A stretch of DNA of 64,000 nucleotides from FEN-1279 sp964501535 (GCA_964501535.1 CAZCSV010000002.1:1-64000); one strand, 5' to 3'. Counted from the stretch's first letter, positions 17,250 to 27,131 are shown. Notes: generated from the letters alone by a model not told the origin. Numbers and translations are program-made.

Positions 17250-17568
17250 TGTTTGTGAAATTTAAAAGATTCGTGAAGTTATAAAATCTATTTTTTATAT
17301 TAAATCCTGTATATTTTACCCGTATCAGGAAGATTAGTAAATCATCAGTTCAATTATATTTTTAGCGGGAAAAAAATTTAAAATTATCGGGCGGAAACCG
17401 AACTTCAAGTTGAATAATAATAAAATATAACCGTAACAGAAAAAAATTTTAACAAGGAGAGACAATAAATTATTTTAATATATACCAAGTAATTCAGCAA
17501 TTACTTTAAACTATACGATTTAAATTGTATAATTTAAAAATTACGTATATTTTGTAAAAAAAATACAT
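17250..17568. other. Divergent intergenic region
   Basis: This 319-base AT-rich gap lies between two divergent genes and must hold both promoters. I see no convincing small gene, hairpin or protein-binding palindrome. A TATATTTTG stretch near 17549 loosely resembles a Bacteroidota minus-7 element but has wrong spacing. Confidence 0.5.
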
Positions 17569-19293
17569 ATGAATTATCTTCGATTTCTTTTACCCATCGT
17601 ATTTGCATTTTTCTTTTTTAATTTACAAGCACAGACAGTAAATTACATATCCCCGAAGCCGGGTTCGGTATATAACAATGAAAGGACAAACATAATAATA
17701 GGTTATGAAAGCAATGTAAAAGCGGGAACAAACAGACTAAGCGGAATAGATGTCAGGGGTTCGATGAGCGGAAAGCACACGGGGGAAATAATTATGGTTA
17801 GTGGCAACAGATTAATATTCAAGCCCGATATACCTTTTTCTTTAGGTGAGACCGTAACGGTGAGACGAATAGACGGAGCCAACGATTTTACATTTTCAAT
17901 CAGGAAAGTTCGTATAGAAAAAGTAAAGGGCATACACACTGATTTGGGTTTAAAATCGAACGGTTCGGGAGCAAAAGATGAACTAATGTTATCGGATAGT
18001 TTACCGATTTCGTCAATATATCAGAACGGTCCGACCACGAGCGGATATATATTTTTAACAAATTTTGGTTTTGGGTTAACCCCAAGTTATTTAATGATTT
18101 TAAAGAACAACGGGGAGCCATATTTTTCGAGGCGATTATCAATTATAGGTTTGGACTTTAAGAAACAGAATGACAATCTAATAACATATTTTGACGGTGC
18201 AAAAGCTTTTTATCTGGGTTTGGACAGAAATTATACTGTTGTAGATAGTTTTTACTGCGGGAACGGATATCTGACAGACGTGCACGAATTACAGGTAATG
18301 CAAGACGGAAGCGCCTGGTTGATGAGTTATGACCCGCAGATTGTCAGGATGGATACAATTGTTCCCGGTGGAAAGGCAAACGCACTAGTGACGGGGTTAA
18401 TTATACAGAAAATAGATATCAACAAAAACGTAATATTTCAATGGCGAAGCTGGGATTATGTACCTATTACGGATGCAACTCACGAAGATTTAACAGCGGA
18501 TACCATAGATTATATACACGGAAACGCAATCGAGGTCTGCCCTGACGGGAATATAATGATTTCCAGCAGGCATATCGATGAAATAACCAAGATTAACACG
18601 ACAAGCGGAAACATTATCTGGCGTTTAGGGGGTAAGCAGAACCAGTTTACATTTATAAACGACGATATAGGTTTTTCTCATCAGCATTCCGTCAGGGTAG
18701 TATCCGACAGTAATATTATTTTATTCGACAACGGTAATTTTCATACTCCGAGTTTTTCAAGGGCTATAGAATACAGGATTAACGAAGTAAATAAGACAGC
18801 CACACTGGTATGGCAATACAGGCACTCGCCCGATTTATACGCACAAGCCATGGGCAGTGTACAGCGTCTTTCGAACGGGAATACAGTAATCGGGTGGGGG
18901 ACAGCATTTACGACAATGACCGAAGTAACACCGGCAGGAGAAGTTATATATGAGTTATCGTTAACACAGGGTCTAATGTCATACAGGGCGTTCAGATTCG
19001 ACTGGGGTTTGCCGGAACAAAATACACCTTACAGTTATATGTTACAGCAGAATTATCCCAATCCATTTAATTCCTTTACCACAATTAAATTTGATATTCC
19101 CGTATCATCCAATGCCAGTTTATCAGTTTACGATATTACGGGAAGAAGAATTGACAGAATATTCGATAAATACTTATTGAAGGGAGAATACATATACAGC
19201 TGGGGCGGTTCAAATTATTCGAGCGGGGTTTATTTTTACAGATTAATAACGGATACATTTTCGGAAGTAAAGAAGATGGTATTAATAAAATAA
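17569..19293 (+). CDS. T9SS-secreted arylsulfotransferase-like protein (paralogue 1)
   Basis: The product has 574 residues and a signal peptide (FLLPIVFAFFFFNLQAQ). Residues about 25-110 form an Ig-like domain (YISPKPGSVYNNERTNIIIG, then MSGKHTGEI). The central six-bladed propeller region shows the arylsulfotransferase family pattern: DVHELQVMQDGSAWLMSYDP, QWRSWDY, YIHGNAIEV, ISSRHIDEITKI, IIWRLGGKQNQF and FSHQHS. Enzymes of this family move sulfate between phenolic compounds without PAPS. Whether this protein does is unknown, but the His residues and SRH motif are kept. The sorting domain is at the end (QNYPNPFNS, YDITGRRI, SGVYFYR). Two paralogues lie at 48098 and 52024. Confidence 0.82.
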   Translation: MNYLRFLLPIVFAFFFFNLQAQTVNYISPKPGSVYNNERTNIIIGYESNVKAGTNRLSGIDVRGSMSGKHTGEIIMVSGNRLIFKPDIPFSLGETVTVRRIDGANDFTFSIRKVRIEKVKGIHTDLGLKSNGSGAKDELMLSDSLPISSIYQNGPTTSGYIFLTNFGFGLTPSYLMILKNNGEPYFSRRLSIIGLDFKKQNDNLITYFDGAKAFYLGLDRNYTVVDSFYCGNGYLTDVHELQVMQDGSAWLMSYDPQIVRMDTIVPGGKANALVTGLIIQKIDINKNVIFQWRSWDYVPITDATHEDLTADTIDYIHGNAIEVCPDGNIMISSRHIDEITKINTTSGNIIWRLGGKQNQFTFINDDIGFSHQHSVRVVSDSNIILFDNGNFHTPSFSRAIEYRINEVNKTATLVWQYRHSPDLYAQAMGSVQRLSNGNTVIGWGTAFTTMTEVTPAGEVIYELSLTQGLMSYRAFRFDWGLPEQNTPYSYMLQQNYPNPFNSFTTIKFDIPVSSNASLSVYDITGRRIDRIFDKYLLKGEYIYSWGGSNYSSGVYFYRLITDTFSEVKKMVLIK

Positions 19294-20082
19294 GGGCAAG
19301 AATTCCCACATAGCCAAATTCAAGACATTCGGGCAGATCCAGATTTTGATTGAATATAGTATATTCGGAATCAATTCATATTAACATTTTTTCATTTCAC
19401 ATAAAAAAAATCTATTCATTTAATTTGCTTTGAAATATTAAACCTGCAGGCTTAAAGAGTATAAATTAAAAAAAATGATTACAGAAAACTAACGGCAAAC
19501 GCATAAAAACTTAAGATTTTATAGTTATTCACAACATGTGTGTATTATATATATGATTTAACAATAATTAACATAACAGAGAAGAGATGAAATAAATACA
19601 TATCGGGGAATAGTCATTATTAAAATCCAGAATATCAATAGTTTATGCAAAAATAAATAAGTACTTGAAAAGACAATAATTTTTATAGTATTAAAAATAC
19701 TTTTCTATTGACATTGCATAAAATTAGGATTACATTTTAAGCGAAGACAAAGTATTAAAAGAGCAATAAATATTCCATTCTTGTTTACACACCGAGGGAT
19801 ATAAAAAGGATGGAGGGAAGAACAAAAAATTGCTTTAGAGCACGAGGTCCAAATTTACGGGGGCTAATATCATTTCTTATACTGTTTAGCATTATTGTTA
19901 AAAGCGTGTTCAAGACAGGCTGATTATATGACAATTGGTTTGTTGTCATAAGCATAATGTCTTAAGGGATATAAATTATGAAAATTAAAATTGAATTTCT
20001 TTTTTTTAAAATTCAAATTCAATTTTTTAAATAAAAAACCTAATAAGAGGGTGTAAATCAAAAAAATTTAAATGGAGGTATC
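19294..20082. other. Long intergenic region upstream of the thioester-like lipoprotein
   Basis: This 789-base AT-rich gap has no convincing gene. A 37-codon frame (19810-19923, MEGRTKNCFRARG start) has no supporting signal. A hairpin TGACAA/TTGTCA lies at about 19926-19947. A perfect 11-base inverted repeat, AAATTGAATTT/AAATTCAATTT (19988-19998 and 20015-20025), is followed by T residues. That second hairpin could be an attenuator or the terminator of an unseen RNA. Confidence 0.5.
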
Positions 20083-21405
20083 ATGTTAAAAAGAGTTATT
20101 TATTCATTTATGGTATTATTTATCGGTTCTTTCATCTTTTTCTATTCTTGCAATGAATCACCGGTATATAACGAGCAGTCATCAATAAACATGACTGATG
20201 CAGGTACGAATATATCCGTTCCGAACGTCTTTTGCGGGACCGGTACTTTACAGATTCCAAACGGATTTACTCCGCAGCAAATCGGTGACCCGATACAGTT
20301 ATGGGCTGGGGTAGGCAATCCTCAATCGGGGGTATTTGTAGGAATTGTAAGTTTTGTCGTAAGCGGAAGCAATCTGCAGGTGACTTACAATTTCACCGAT
20401 ATTGACCAGAACGGAATAGTGGATTTCTTCCCGTATGTTCCTACCGCAATACATTTTGATATTGCAGACAAAAAGAAAGAATTACACGTAAACAAATCTG
20501 GGAATCCGGTTCCCGGTCAGTTTGATTATGTGTATGATGTTCCTGCTCCTTACGCAATTACAAATCATACGTTTACTATACCTATTCCGACTGATACGGA
20601 TAACGACGGATATTACATTGCGGCGCACGCGTCCATTGTGCAGTTCGGAGGCGTTGAAGGATTTAACTTCTATCTGCCGAACAATCAGGTTACATTAAGA
20701 ATTGTTGATTATCCATCACAAGGAGACCCGTCATACTTCAGATTACAGGTTACCAACGGAGGATTTATATCGACATACAATATGGGTTACGGACCGGGAA
20801 TATACGAGGGCTGGTGTGTTGACGTTGACCATACTATCAACCTGAATCAAAACTATCCCGCATTATTATTCTCCAGTTACGAAGATCTTCCGAGTTGGCT
20901 GGTAGGTAACGGGATGATTGAATATCCTCAAAATTTTGACAAGATTAACTATCTGATTAACACATTTGCAACCGGTCAAATGGTTCAGCCGAAGGAGGCA
21001 AACTGCAATCCAAGGATGGTAAACGGGATACCCGTTCCACCGGAAGCGCTTACATACAGTGATATTCAGAGAGCAATATGGTATTACATAGACAACAACC
21101 AATCCTCGAACGGATTATCGAACTGGAGTCAATACAGGGTAAATGCAATTATTTGTGCTGTAGAAGCAAGCGGGGAGGGGTTCGTTCCTGCCTGCAACCA
21201 GAAAATTGTATTTATTGTGGTACCGTATCTGAATGGCGGGTATACGAGTGTACAGATTGTAATCGGGCAACCGGTAATCGGAGAGATACAGGTACCTTGT
21301 GTGACACAGGGGCAGACCTGCTGGGCAGACGGAAAATACGGTGCGAATTTCGATAAAGCAAAGCAATGGGGTACATGGTTCAGATATAATAAAGTGTGCC
21401 CTTAA
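20083..21405 (+). CDS. Lipoprotein with thioester-domain-like region
   Basis: The 440-residue product starts at ATG preceded by a strong GGAGG. The signal peptide ends in a lipobox (FFYSC, C23). Residues about 50-210 are beta-rich with Pro/Asn turns. Residues about 220-370 hold GWCVDVDHTINL (C245), FDKINYLINTF and YSDIQRAIWYYID (Q329). The spacing of a Cys in a (W/Y)C motif and a Gln in an IQxAIW motif matches domains of Gram-positive adhesins that form an internal Cys-Gln thioester. A C-terminal segment has two further Cys. Inferred role: covalent surface adhesion or an unknown lipid-anchored binding protein. A terminator follows. Confidence 0.65.
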   Translation: MLKRVIYSFMVLFIGSFIFFYSCNESPVYNEQSSINMTDAGTNISVPNVFCGTGTLQIPNGFTPQQIGDPIQLWAGVGNPQSGVFVGIVSFVVSGSNLQVTYNFTDIDQNGIVDFFPYVPTAIHFDIADKKKELHVNKSGNPVPGQFDYVYDVPAPYAITNHTFTIPIPTDTDNDGYYIAAHASIVQFGGVEGFNFYLPNNQVTLRIVDYPSQGDPSYFRLQVTNGGFISTYNMGYGPGIYEGWCVDVDHTINLNQNYPALLFSSYEDLPSWLVGNGMIEYPQNFDKINYLINTFATGQMVQPKEANCNPRMVNGIPVPPEALTYSDIQRAIWYYIDNNQSSNGLSNWSQYRVNAIICAVEASGEGFVPACNQKIVFIVVPYLNGGYTSVQIVIGQPVIGEIQVPCVTQGQTCWADGKYGANFDKAKQWGTWFRYNKVCP

Positions 21406-21424
21406 CAAAAAATAATAATTAATT

Positions 21425-21457
21425 AAAAAAGGCCGGCAAAAAAACCGGCCTTTTTTT
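21425..21457. terminator. Bidirectional terminator
   Basis: Arms AGGCCGG and CCGGCCT are flanked by A residues on the left and T residues on the right, between two convergent genes. Confidence 0.85.
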
Positions 21458-21480
21458 ATTTATGAGGGGGATGATTTGAG

Positions 21481-21888
21481 TCAGTCGTTATTTTTCTTTT
21501 CCTTAGGGGTGCGTGTAATTTCGACTTTGGTATTTTTGTCATAGCAGTCATAGCAGATATCGAGATATATATTTTCGTATACGTACACGGAATATATGCT
21601 TACCGTATATGAATAATAATCGTCTTCCATAATTGCCCTGAAGTCATAGACGCCCTCTTCCAGGATTATGTCATAGTAGTCATAGGGATAGATATAGCCG
21701 CCGATGATATTTCTGCTCCATCTATCGCCTCCATAGCAGTCACAACGGTAATACACGGCGGTAATATATTTATCGCTTTCGTCATTATACAAGCTCACAT
21801 AATAGTTATTGGGTGCGTAGACGTACTCGCACCCGTAGAAGCCGAGGGCAAGTGCCAGAAACGCGAATATGTATATTAGTTTTTTCAT
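21481..21888 (-). CDS. Tyr-rich acidic lipoprotein
   Basis: The 135-residue product has a lipoprotein signal peptide (FLALALGFYGC). About 26 of 135 residues are Tyr, often paired (YY), with many Asp and Glu. There are two Cys pairs (RCDCY and CYDCYD). The mature part looks like a small beta-sandwich. No family is recognised. It is convergent with the thioester-like lipoprotein and shares a terminator with it. The Tyr/Cys pattern may reflect metal binding or cross-linking, but this is speculation. Confidence 0.65.
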   Translation of the reverse strand: MKKLIYIFAFLALALGFYGCEYVYAPNNYYVSLYNDESDKYITAVYYRCDCYGGDRWSRNIIGGYIYPYDYYDIILEEGVYDFRAIMEDDYYSYTVSIYSVYVYENIYLDICYDCYDKNTKVEITRTPKEKKNND

Positions 21889-22086
21889 AGCAGTATAATT
21901 TATTTTCTATTTATTATACCCCCCTAAGGGGTAAATAGTTTCACTTTTTTGTAATATAGTAAAAAATTCTCAATTTAGTAATGAATAACAAAAAGAATGA
22001 GGGGAGTTATCCGGTTTATTCCGCAAAAAAAACATTCTTTATTTTTTATTATTTAATTATCTTACCGTAAAATAATTTTTACAGTT

Positions 22087-23814
22087 ATGAAGAGAATTTT
22101 TACAATAATAATATTATTGATACCGGTCTGTATTTTTGCCCAGAACTGGTATACTTATGCGGGCAGTAATCAGAAAAACGGGTTAACGAAGTTAACGGGA
22201 CCTGTATCGGTTTCGTCGCCTTACTGGACGGTAAACAGTTCGAATGCGACGGTATGGGGGAATGCGGTATACACATTCGGAAATAAATTCGTGACTTCAC
22301 GGACGATACTTTCGCCATACACGGGGAAAATCGAGATGCGGGATTTAACTACGGGGGCATTGATATGGGAGAAGGCTGTTTCGGATACATCGAGAATGTA
22401 CGCGGTAGGTTTTTCGGAGGATGCGGTATATGCGTGTGATTACAAAACGGGTAAGCTTTATGCATTATCTGTAGACAGCGGAAGAGTGAAGTGGAATATA
22501 AATTCGGATATGTTTCCCGGGAACACTGGAATATGTTTTGCACCGGACGGTGACCCGATTATTTTCGGAAAGCGTCTCGACAGGAAGACAGGAATTCCGA
22601 AATGGACGAACAGTTACATAATTCCGGTAGGACCCGACGGAGGATATGCGTTATACGGAAACACATATTATCACTGGACGGGTTCGATTGTAACGGCAAA
22701 GAAATTAATAGCGATAGACATAAACACGGGAGCAACGAAATACCAGTCGGACGCATTACCCGGGGACGGAGACCAGGAGAATGACTTAGTGATTGGACCT
22801 GACGGGACAATTTACATAGCCCGGGACGGCGGTTCTCTGCATGCTTTTACTGACAACGGTTCGGGATTCACGCAGAAGTGGCAATTATCACCGGCGGTTT
22901 TGGTAAAGTCATTCGGTCCAGGCAACGTGATTTACTGTGCAAATGTTAATTACGGTGTCAGCAGCGGTAAACTGATGAGGGTGAACGGATTAACGGGAAC
23001 GGTTATAGATTCGGTTACATCGAACATACCTGCGGGTTACGTGACGGTCGGATATGATTCGACAGTTTACGTGAATACCGTAGAAGCGGCAAACGGGAGG
23101 TTATTTGCCTTTACGCCGGATTTGCAAACGACGAAGTGGCAATTGAACATACCTTACACATATTATCTCGGATGTCCTCTTGGAAAGGAAGGGGTTTTCG
23201 TAGCGATAGGTTCGGGTACACAGATAACGGCATACAAACCCGTGATTAACAGAAAGCCTGTCGCGGATTTTCGTTCGAGCGGAAGGGATATTACAACAGC
23301 TCAAACAATTAATTTCTTTGACCAGTCATCATATTCTCCCGTATCATGGAACTGGACATTTGCAGGAGGAACGCCATCGTCATCGTCGTTACAGAATCCG
23401 TCGGGAATAACTTACAGCACAGCGGGAATATATGAAGTAAAGCTTATCGCATCGAACGCTTACGGAACGGATACGATATCGAGAACGAGTTATATATTTG
23501 TAACGCAATCTTCGGGAATAAGCGGAAATAACAATGAAACCCCAAAAGAATTCAAGCTTTATCAAAATTATCCGAATCCGTTTAATCCAACCACTACCAT
23601 CGAGTTCAGCATACCGAGGGAGTGTTTAATAACGCTGGCAGTTCATGACATAGCGGGAAGAGAGGTAAAGAAGATATTAGACAATGTAAATTACAATTCG
23701 GGAAGTCACAAAGTACAATTCAGCGGTTACGGGATTTCATCGGGGGTATATTTTTATTCACTCTTTGCAGACGGCAGGAGGATAGAGACGAAGAAGATGG
23801 TAATAATTTATTAA
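22087..23814 (+). CDS. T9SS-secreted PQQ-type propeller with PKD domain
   Basis: The product has 575 residues with signal peptide FTIIILLIPVCIFAQ. Residues about 45-385 are beta-propeller repeats of the PQQ/quinoprotein-like type (DLTTGALIWEKAV, VDSGRVKWNI, GRLFAFTPDLQTTKWQL). Residues about 393-475 form a PKD domain (PVADFRSSGRDITTAQTINF, then WNWTFAGG). The rest is a sorting domain (QNYPNPFNPT, HDIAGREV, SGVYFYS, KKMVIIY). PQQ-binding residues cannot be assigned and many such propellers are not enzymes. It is transcribed alone and followed by a terminator. Confidence 0.82.
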   Translation: MKRIFTIIILLIPVCIFAQNWYTYAGSNQKNGLTKLTGPVSVSSPYWTVNSSNATVWGNAVYTFGNKFVTSRTILSPYTGKIEMRDLTTGALIWEKAVSDTSRMYAVGFSEDAVYACDYKTGKLYALSVDSGRVKWNINSDMFPGNTGICFAPDGDPIIFGKRLDRKTGIPKWTNSYIIPVGPDGGYALYGNTYYHWTGSIVTAKKLIAIDINTGATKYQSDALPGDGDQENDLVIGPDGTIYIARDGGSLHAFTDNGSGFTQKWQLSPAVLVKSFGPGNVIYCANVNYGVSSGKLMRVNGLTGTVIDSVTSNIPAGYVTVGYDSTVYVNTVEAANGRLFAFTPDLQTTKWQLNIPYTYYLGCPLGKEGVFVAIGSGTQITAYKPVINRKPVADFRSSGRDITTAQTINFFDQSSYSPVSWNWTFAGGTPSSSSLQNPSGITYSTAGIYEVKLIASNAYGTDTISRTSYIFVTQSSGISGNNNETPKEFKLYQNYPNPFNPTTTIEFSIPRECLITLAVHDIAGREVKKILDNVNYNSGSHKVQFSGYGISSGVYFYSLFADGRRIETKKMVIIY

Positions 23815-23840
23815 TACCGCAGGAAAAACAATCATTTACT

Positions 23841-23869
23841 AGGGTGATATATAATCACCCTTTTTTTTA
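23841..23869 (+). terminator. Terminator after the PQQ/PKD cargo gene
   Basis: AGGGTGAT and ATCACCCT form an 8-base stem followed by a run of T. Confidence 0.8.
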
Positions 23870-23932
23870 TTAAACCAAAACGAATACGTATTTGTCAAAC
23901 ATATTAAATGTTATTAATTAAAAAAAAGGAAT

Positions 23933-24340
23933 ATGGGAAAGACAAAATCAATTGCCCTTATAATTATTCTATTAATATTTGCAATAAGCAGTATTAGCAG
24001 GGCTCAGGAAAATCCACAGACCGGGGAAGCTCCTAAATACAAATGCACGCCGGAAGAGGCGGCGAAAAGGATTACGGACAAGATGAAAACCAATTTAAAT
24101 CTTACGGATGAGCAGTATAACAAGATTTTAAAGCTTCAGACGGAAAGAATAACGTACATGAGGGAATTAAGGAGCAAGGATTTGATATCGAAGAGCGAGA
24201 TGAAGCAGAAGCGTGAGGAATTTAGGAATGGTATGAAGAGCATATTAACCGAAGAGCAGCAAAAAATTTTAAAAGAAAAGATGAAAAAGAAGCATCACAA
24301 GCAAAAGAGGGATAAGAAGAATAAGGTCGAGAGCATGTAG
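23933..24340 (+). CDS. Periplasmic Spy/CpxP-like LTxxQ protein
   Basis: The 135-residue product has a signal peptide (LIIILLIFAISSISRAQ) and a helical, charged mature part. Two motifs, LTDEQYNKIL and LTEEQQKIL, fit the LTxxQ signature of Spy/CpxP-like periplasmic proteins, which act as chaperones or sensors in envelope stress. The tail is strongly basic (KKKHHKQKRDKK). A related gene lies at 39437. The start ATG follows AAAAAAAGGAAT, a weak Shine-Dalgarno. Confidence 0.7.
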   Translation: MGKTKSIALIIILLIFAISSISRAQENPQTGEAPKYKCTPEEAAKRITDKMKTNLNLTDEQYNKILKLQTERITYMRELRSKDLISKSEMKQKREEFRNGMKSILTEEQQKILKEKMKKKHHKQKRDKKNKVESM

Positions 24341-24385
24341 TTTTTAATGCAATCAGCCGAAATATCAGCCTCTATAGATGGCAAA

Positions 24386-24422
24386 GAAAAACAGTTTCGG
24401 AGGAATTCCGAAACTGTTTTTA
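24386..24422. terminator. Bidirectional terminator
   Basis: AAAACAGTTTCGGA and TCCGAAACTGTTTT form a 14-base stem between convergent genes. Confidence 0.85.
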
Positions 24423-24441
24423 TATTTGTCCGATAATTTAT

Positions 24442-24849
24442 TTACTGATAATTAATAGTGAGATAGCTTGATGTAAGAGTATTGGAGTAACAGTCAACCA
24501 CATCCACCCTATAATAGCCGTCATCATAAAACGTGACTTTTTTATAAAACCAGACCCAGTTGGACTCCATACCGGTTTGTGATATGGTAGTATTATATAT
24601 CATCTGGCCGCGGCTATTTTCTTTATAGATTACGTAATCGACGCTATAGCATCCGACTTCATAAGGTAATTTAACAAGAAAGTAAAAATATCCGCCTCCG
24701 CTTGGAATATTGAAAGTGCTGCTCGGGGTAATCGGTTTTCCATTATCGGACACGCCTTCGCAGAAGTAAAGTGTTTGTGAGCTGGCGGGTTTTTGCATTA
24801 CGAATAAGGCTGCAACGACAAAAAACAAAATTACAAATGTTTTCCTCAT
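24442..24849 (-). CDS. Secreted small beta-rich protein of unknown function
   Basis: The 135-residue product has a signal peptide (FVILFFVVAALFVMQKPASSQ). The mature region is beta-rich with three Cys and many aromatic residues (GGGYFYFLVKLPYEVGCYSV). It has no sorting domain and no lipobox, so it is probably periplasmic or secreted. No family is recognised. It is convergent with the LTxxQ gene and divergent from the M28 peptidase gene. Confidence 0.6.
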   Translation of the reverse strand: MRKTFVILFFVVAALFVMQKPASSQTLYFCEGVSDNGKPITPSSTFNIPSGGGYFYFLVKLPYEVGCYSVDYVIYKENSRGQMIYNTTISQTGMESNWVWFYKKVTFYDDGYYRVDVVDCYSNTLTSSYLTINYQ

Positions 24850-24951
24850 AATTGATTTTTTTAAGTTTTATAAATATTGGAAATTATAACAATTTACTTG
24901 AGGCAAAAAGTTCCTGATTTTCGGAATAATCTTTTCTATTTTACTTTTGGA

Positions 24952-24959
24952 AATAATAA
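24952..24959 (+). promoter_or_regulatory. Possible Bacteroidota minus-7 element
   Basis: TACTTTTG matches the TAnnTTTG consensus 33 bases upstream of the M28 peptidase start. No clear minus-33 TTG is placed correctly, so support is weak. Confidence 0.3.
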
Positions 24960-24992
24960 GGTAACTTTAAAGCTAAATTAAAATATTTTTTT

Positions 24993-27071
24993 ATGAAGAT
25001 TTACAAACTTTTTACAGTAATTTTATTATTTATAGTATCGTCTTCTGCTTTTACGCAGGTTTCGTACAACACATATGTTGCATCGATAATGAACCAAGTA
25101 AATACAGATACGGTAACAAAATATGAAAGGGAGCTCAGCGGGGACATATCTTGTATAATAGGCGGAGCAACATATACGATATTATCGAGGCACTACAATT
25201 CGCCGCACAATCCAAAAGCGGCACAATATATTTATGAAAGATTTCAAAGTTATGGATTAACTACGTGGTATCAGAATATAAATTCGACCATTACAAATGT
25301 TCTGGCAAAAAAGGTCGGGACTAAGTATCCGAATCAGTATGTAATAATATGCGGGCATTACGATGACATGCCGTCGGGGAGCATAGCTCCCGGGGCAGAC
25401 GATAATGCATCAGGAGTGGTATGTGTTTTAGAGGCGGCAAGGTTATTAAAAAACATAAACCTGCCATATACAATAGTGTTTGCGGCATGGGATGAAGAAG
25501 AGCGCGGGCTTTACGGAAGCAAGGCATATGCGGATACGGCTTTTGCGCACGGAGATTCGATAATAGCGGTATTGAATTATGATATGATAGCTTATGACGG
25601 AAACAACGACGGGCAGCTTGATGTAAACACTAATACGGCTTCTTCGCCATTGGCAAACGAATACGCACAGATAGTAAGCTTATATCAGCCGACTTTAGTT
25701 CCGCAGGTAACAACGTCCCTCAACGGCGGAAGTGACCATCAGTCATTTCAGAACAGAGGTTATAAAGCGATTCTTGCGATAGAGGATAACAGCGATTTTA
25801 CACCATATTATCATACTGTAAACGATAAATATTCAACCTTGAACATGCCTTATATGGTAAAGATGGTCAAAGCCGGGATAGCGGCGCTGGTAACTATAGC
25901 GGGAGATTTCAAAATCACGATTAGTCATACTCCGATTCAGACGGGACCGAGCACGGCGCCGAGGACGGCGACAGCAGTAATAAAATCATCTTATAAGATA
26001 GCGACGGGTTCGAATCAGCCGAGATTATATTACAGCGTGAACAGCGGAGCATATAATTATCTGACGCCTTTTTACAACAATCACGACACCGTAAAGTTCA
26101 CTATACCGGGTCAACCGATAGGCACGACAGTAAAATATTACATAGCGGCGCAGGATTCGGCAGGGACGCTTGTTGCGACGCTTCCATCAGGCGGTTCGGG
26201 AGTAAATCCTCCCGGAACAACGCCTCCACCGACACAATACACATATCAGGTAGCTAACGTGACGATAATAAATATCGGAACGGGCACTACAACGTCGAAT
26301 TATCCGTATACGACATACTGGATGGACGGAAGAACCCAGCTGTTATATCTTGCGAGCGAAATAAATGCAGGTAAAGCGACGGGATATATAACAAAGATAG
26401 GATTTAACGTAATAAGCAATTCTTCACAGTTGATGAGTGGTTTTAGCGTAAAAATGCAGCACACGACCAATCCTGCGATAACGGGATGGGTAACCACCGG
26501 ATGGACGACATGTTTCAGCGGAAATTACACAGTTCCGGGAACGGGGTGGCAATACATAGATATGCAGACACCGTTTCAATATAACGGCTCGAGCAACTTA
26601 CTGATTGAAGTTTGTTACGACAACAGTTCTTATACCTCTTATTCTCCTGTTAACGCGACTACAATGTCGAATGTGGCGAGGGGATATTACACGGATAATT
26701 CTTCGGGTTGTACGATGACATCAGGTTCAAACCTGAGTTATCGCCCGAATATTTCGTTATACTTATCGACTTCGACGGGTGTCGGCAATGAGCCAAGCGG
26801 TGTTCCGAAGAGTTTCGACCTTAAGCAGAATTATCCGAATCCTTTTAATCCGGTAACCAAGATTCAGTACGAAGTACCGAAGGCAAGTTACGTATCGATT
26901 AAGATTTACGACATACTCGGAAGGGAAGTTGCCTCATTAGTGAACGGAGATATTGAAGCGGGTTATTACGTATATGATTTCGATGCATCGGCGCTTTCGA
27001 GCGGTGTATACATATATAAAATGAACGCGGGTTCATTCGAGAAAACGTTAAGAATGATGGTGATTAAATAA
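24993..27071 (+). CDS. T9SS-secreted M28 family zinc aminopeptidase
   Basis: The product has 692 residues and a signal peptide (LFTVILLFIVSSSAF). The M28 catalytic domain spans about residues 50-305: H122 and D124 in CGHYDD, bridging D136 in GADDNASG, base E169 and metal ligand E170 in DEEERGLYGS, D197 in NYDMIA, and a final His in YYHTVND. Such enzymes remove amino acids from peptides using two zinc ions. A Pro-rich linker leads to a beta-sandwich module (about residues 420-595) that also occurs in the cargo protein at 50170. The sorting domain follows (QNYPNPFNP, YDILGREV, SGVYIYK). Likely role: extracellular peptide use. Confidence 0.88.
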   Translation: MKIYKLFTVILLFIVSSSAFTQVSYNTYVASIMNQVNTDTVTKYERELSGDISCIIGGATYTILSRHYNSPHNPKAAQYIYERFQSYGLTTWYQNINSTITNVLAKKVGTKYPNQYVIICGHYDDMPSGSIAPGADDNASGVVCVLEAARLLKNINLPYTIVFAAWDEEERGLYGSKAYADTAFAHGDSIIAVLNYDMIAYDGNNDGQLDVNTNTASSPLANEYAQIVSLYQPTLVPQVTTSLNGGSDHQSFQNRGYKAILAIEDNSDFTPYYHTVNDKYSTLNMPYMVKMVKAGIAALVTIAGDFKITISHTPIQTGPSTAPRTATAVIKSSYKIATGSNQPRLYYSVNSGAYNYLTPFYNNHDTVKFTIPGQPIGTTVKYYIAAQDSAGTLVATLPSGGSGVNPPGTTPPPTQYTYQVANVTIINIGTGTTTSNYPYTTYWMDGRTQLLYLASEINAGKATGYITKIGFNVISNSSQLMSGFSVKMQHTTNPAITGWVTTGWTTCFSGNYTVPGTGWQYIDMQTPFQYNGSSNLLIEVCYDNSSYTSYSPVNATTMSNVARGYYTDNSSGCTMTSGSNLSYRPNISLYLSTSTGVGNEPSGVPKSFDLKQNYPNPFNPVTKIQYEVPKASYVSIKIYDILGREVASLVNGDIEAGYYVYDFDASALSSGVYIYKMNAGSFEKTLRMMVIK

Positions 27072-27098
27072 TAGACGCAATTAATAGTTTTTGATATG

Positions 27099-27131
27099 AA
27101 CGGGGAATAAATAAATTCCCCGTTTTTTATT
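27099..27131. terminator. Bidirectional terminator
   Basis: AACGGGGAATAA and AATTCCCCGTT form a stem followed by T residues between convergent genes. It overlaps the stop codon of the minus-strand gene by a few bases. Confidence 0.75.

Noticed and set aside
19810..19923. 37-residue peptide gene
   Set aside because: The upstream sequence is AAAAAGG but the peptide has no recognisable pattern and the region otherwise looks non-coding.
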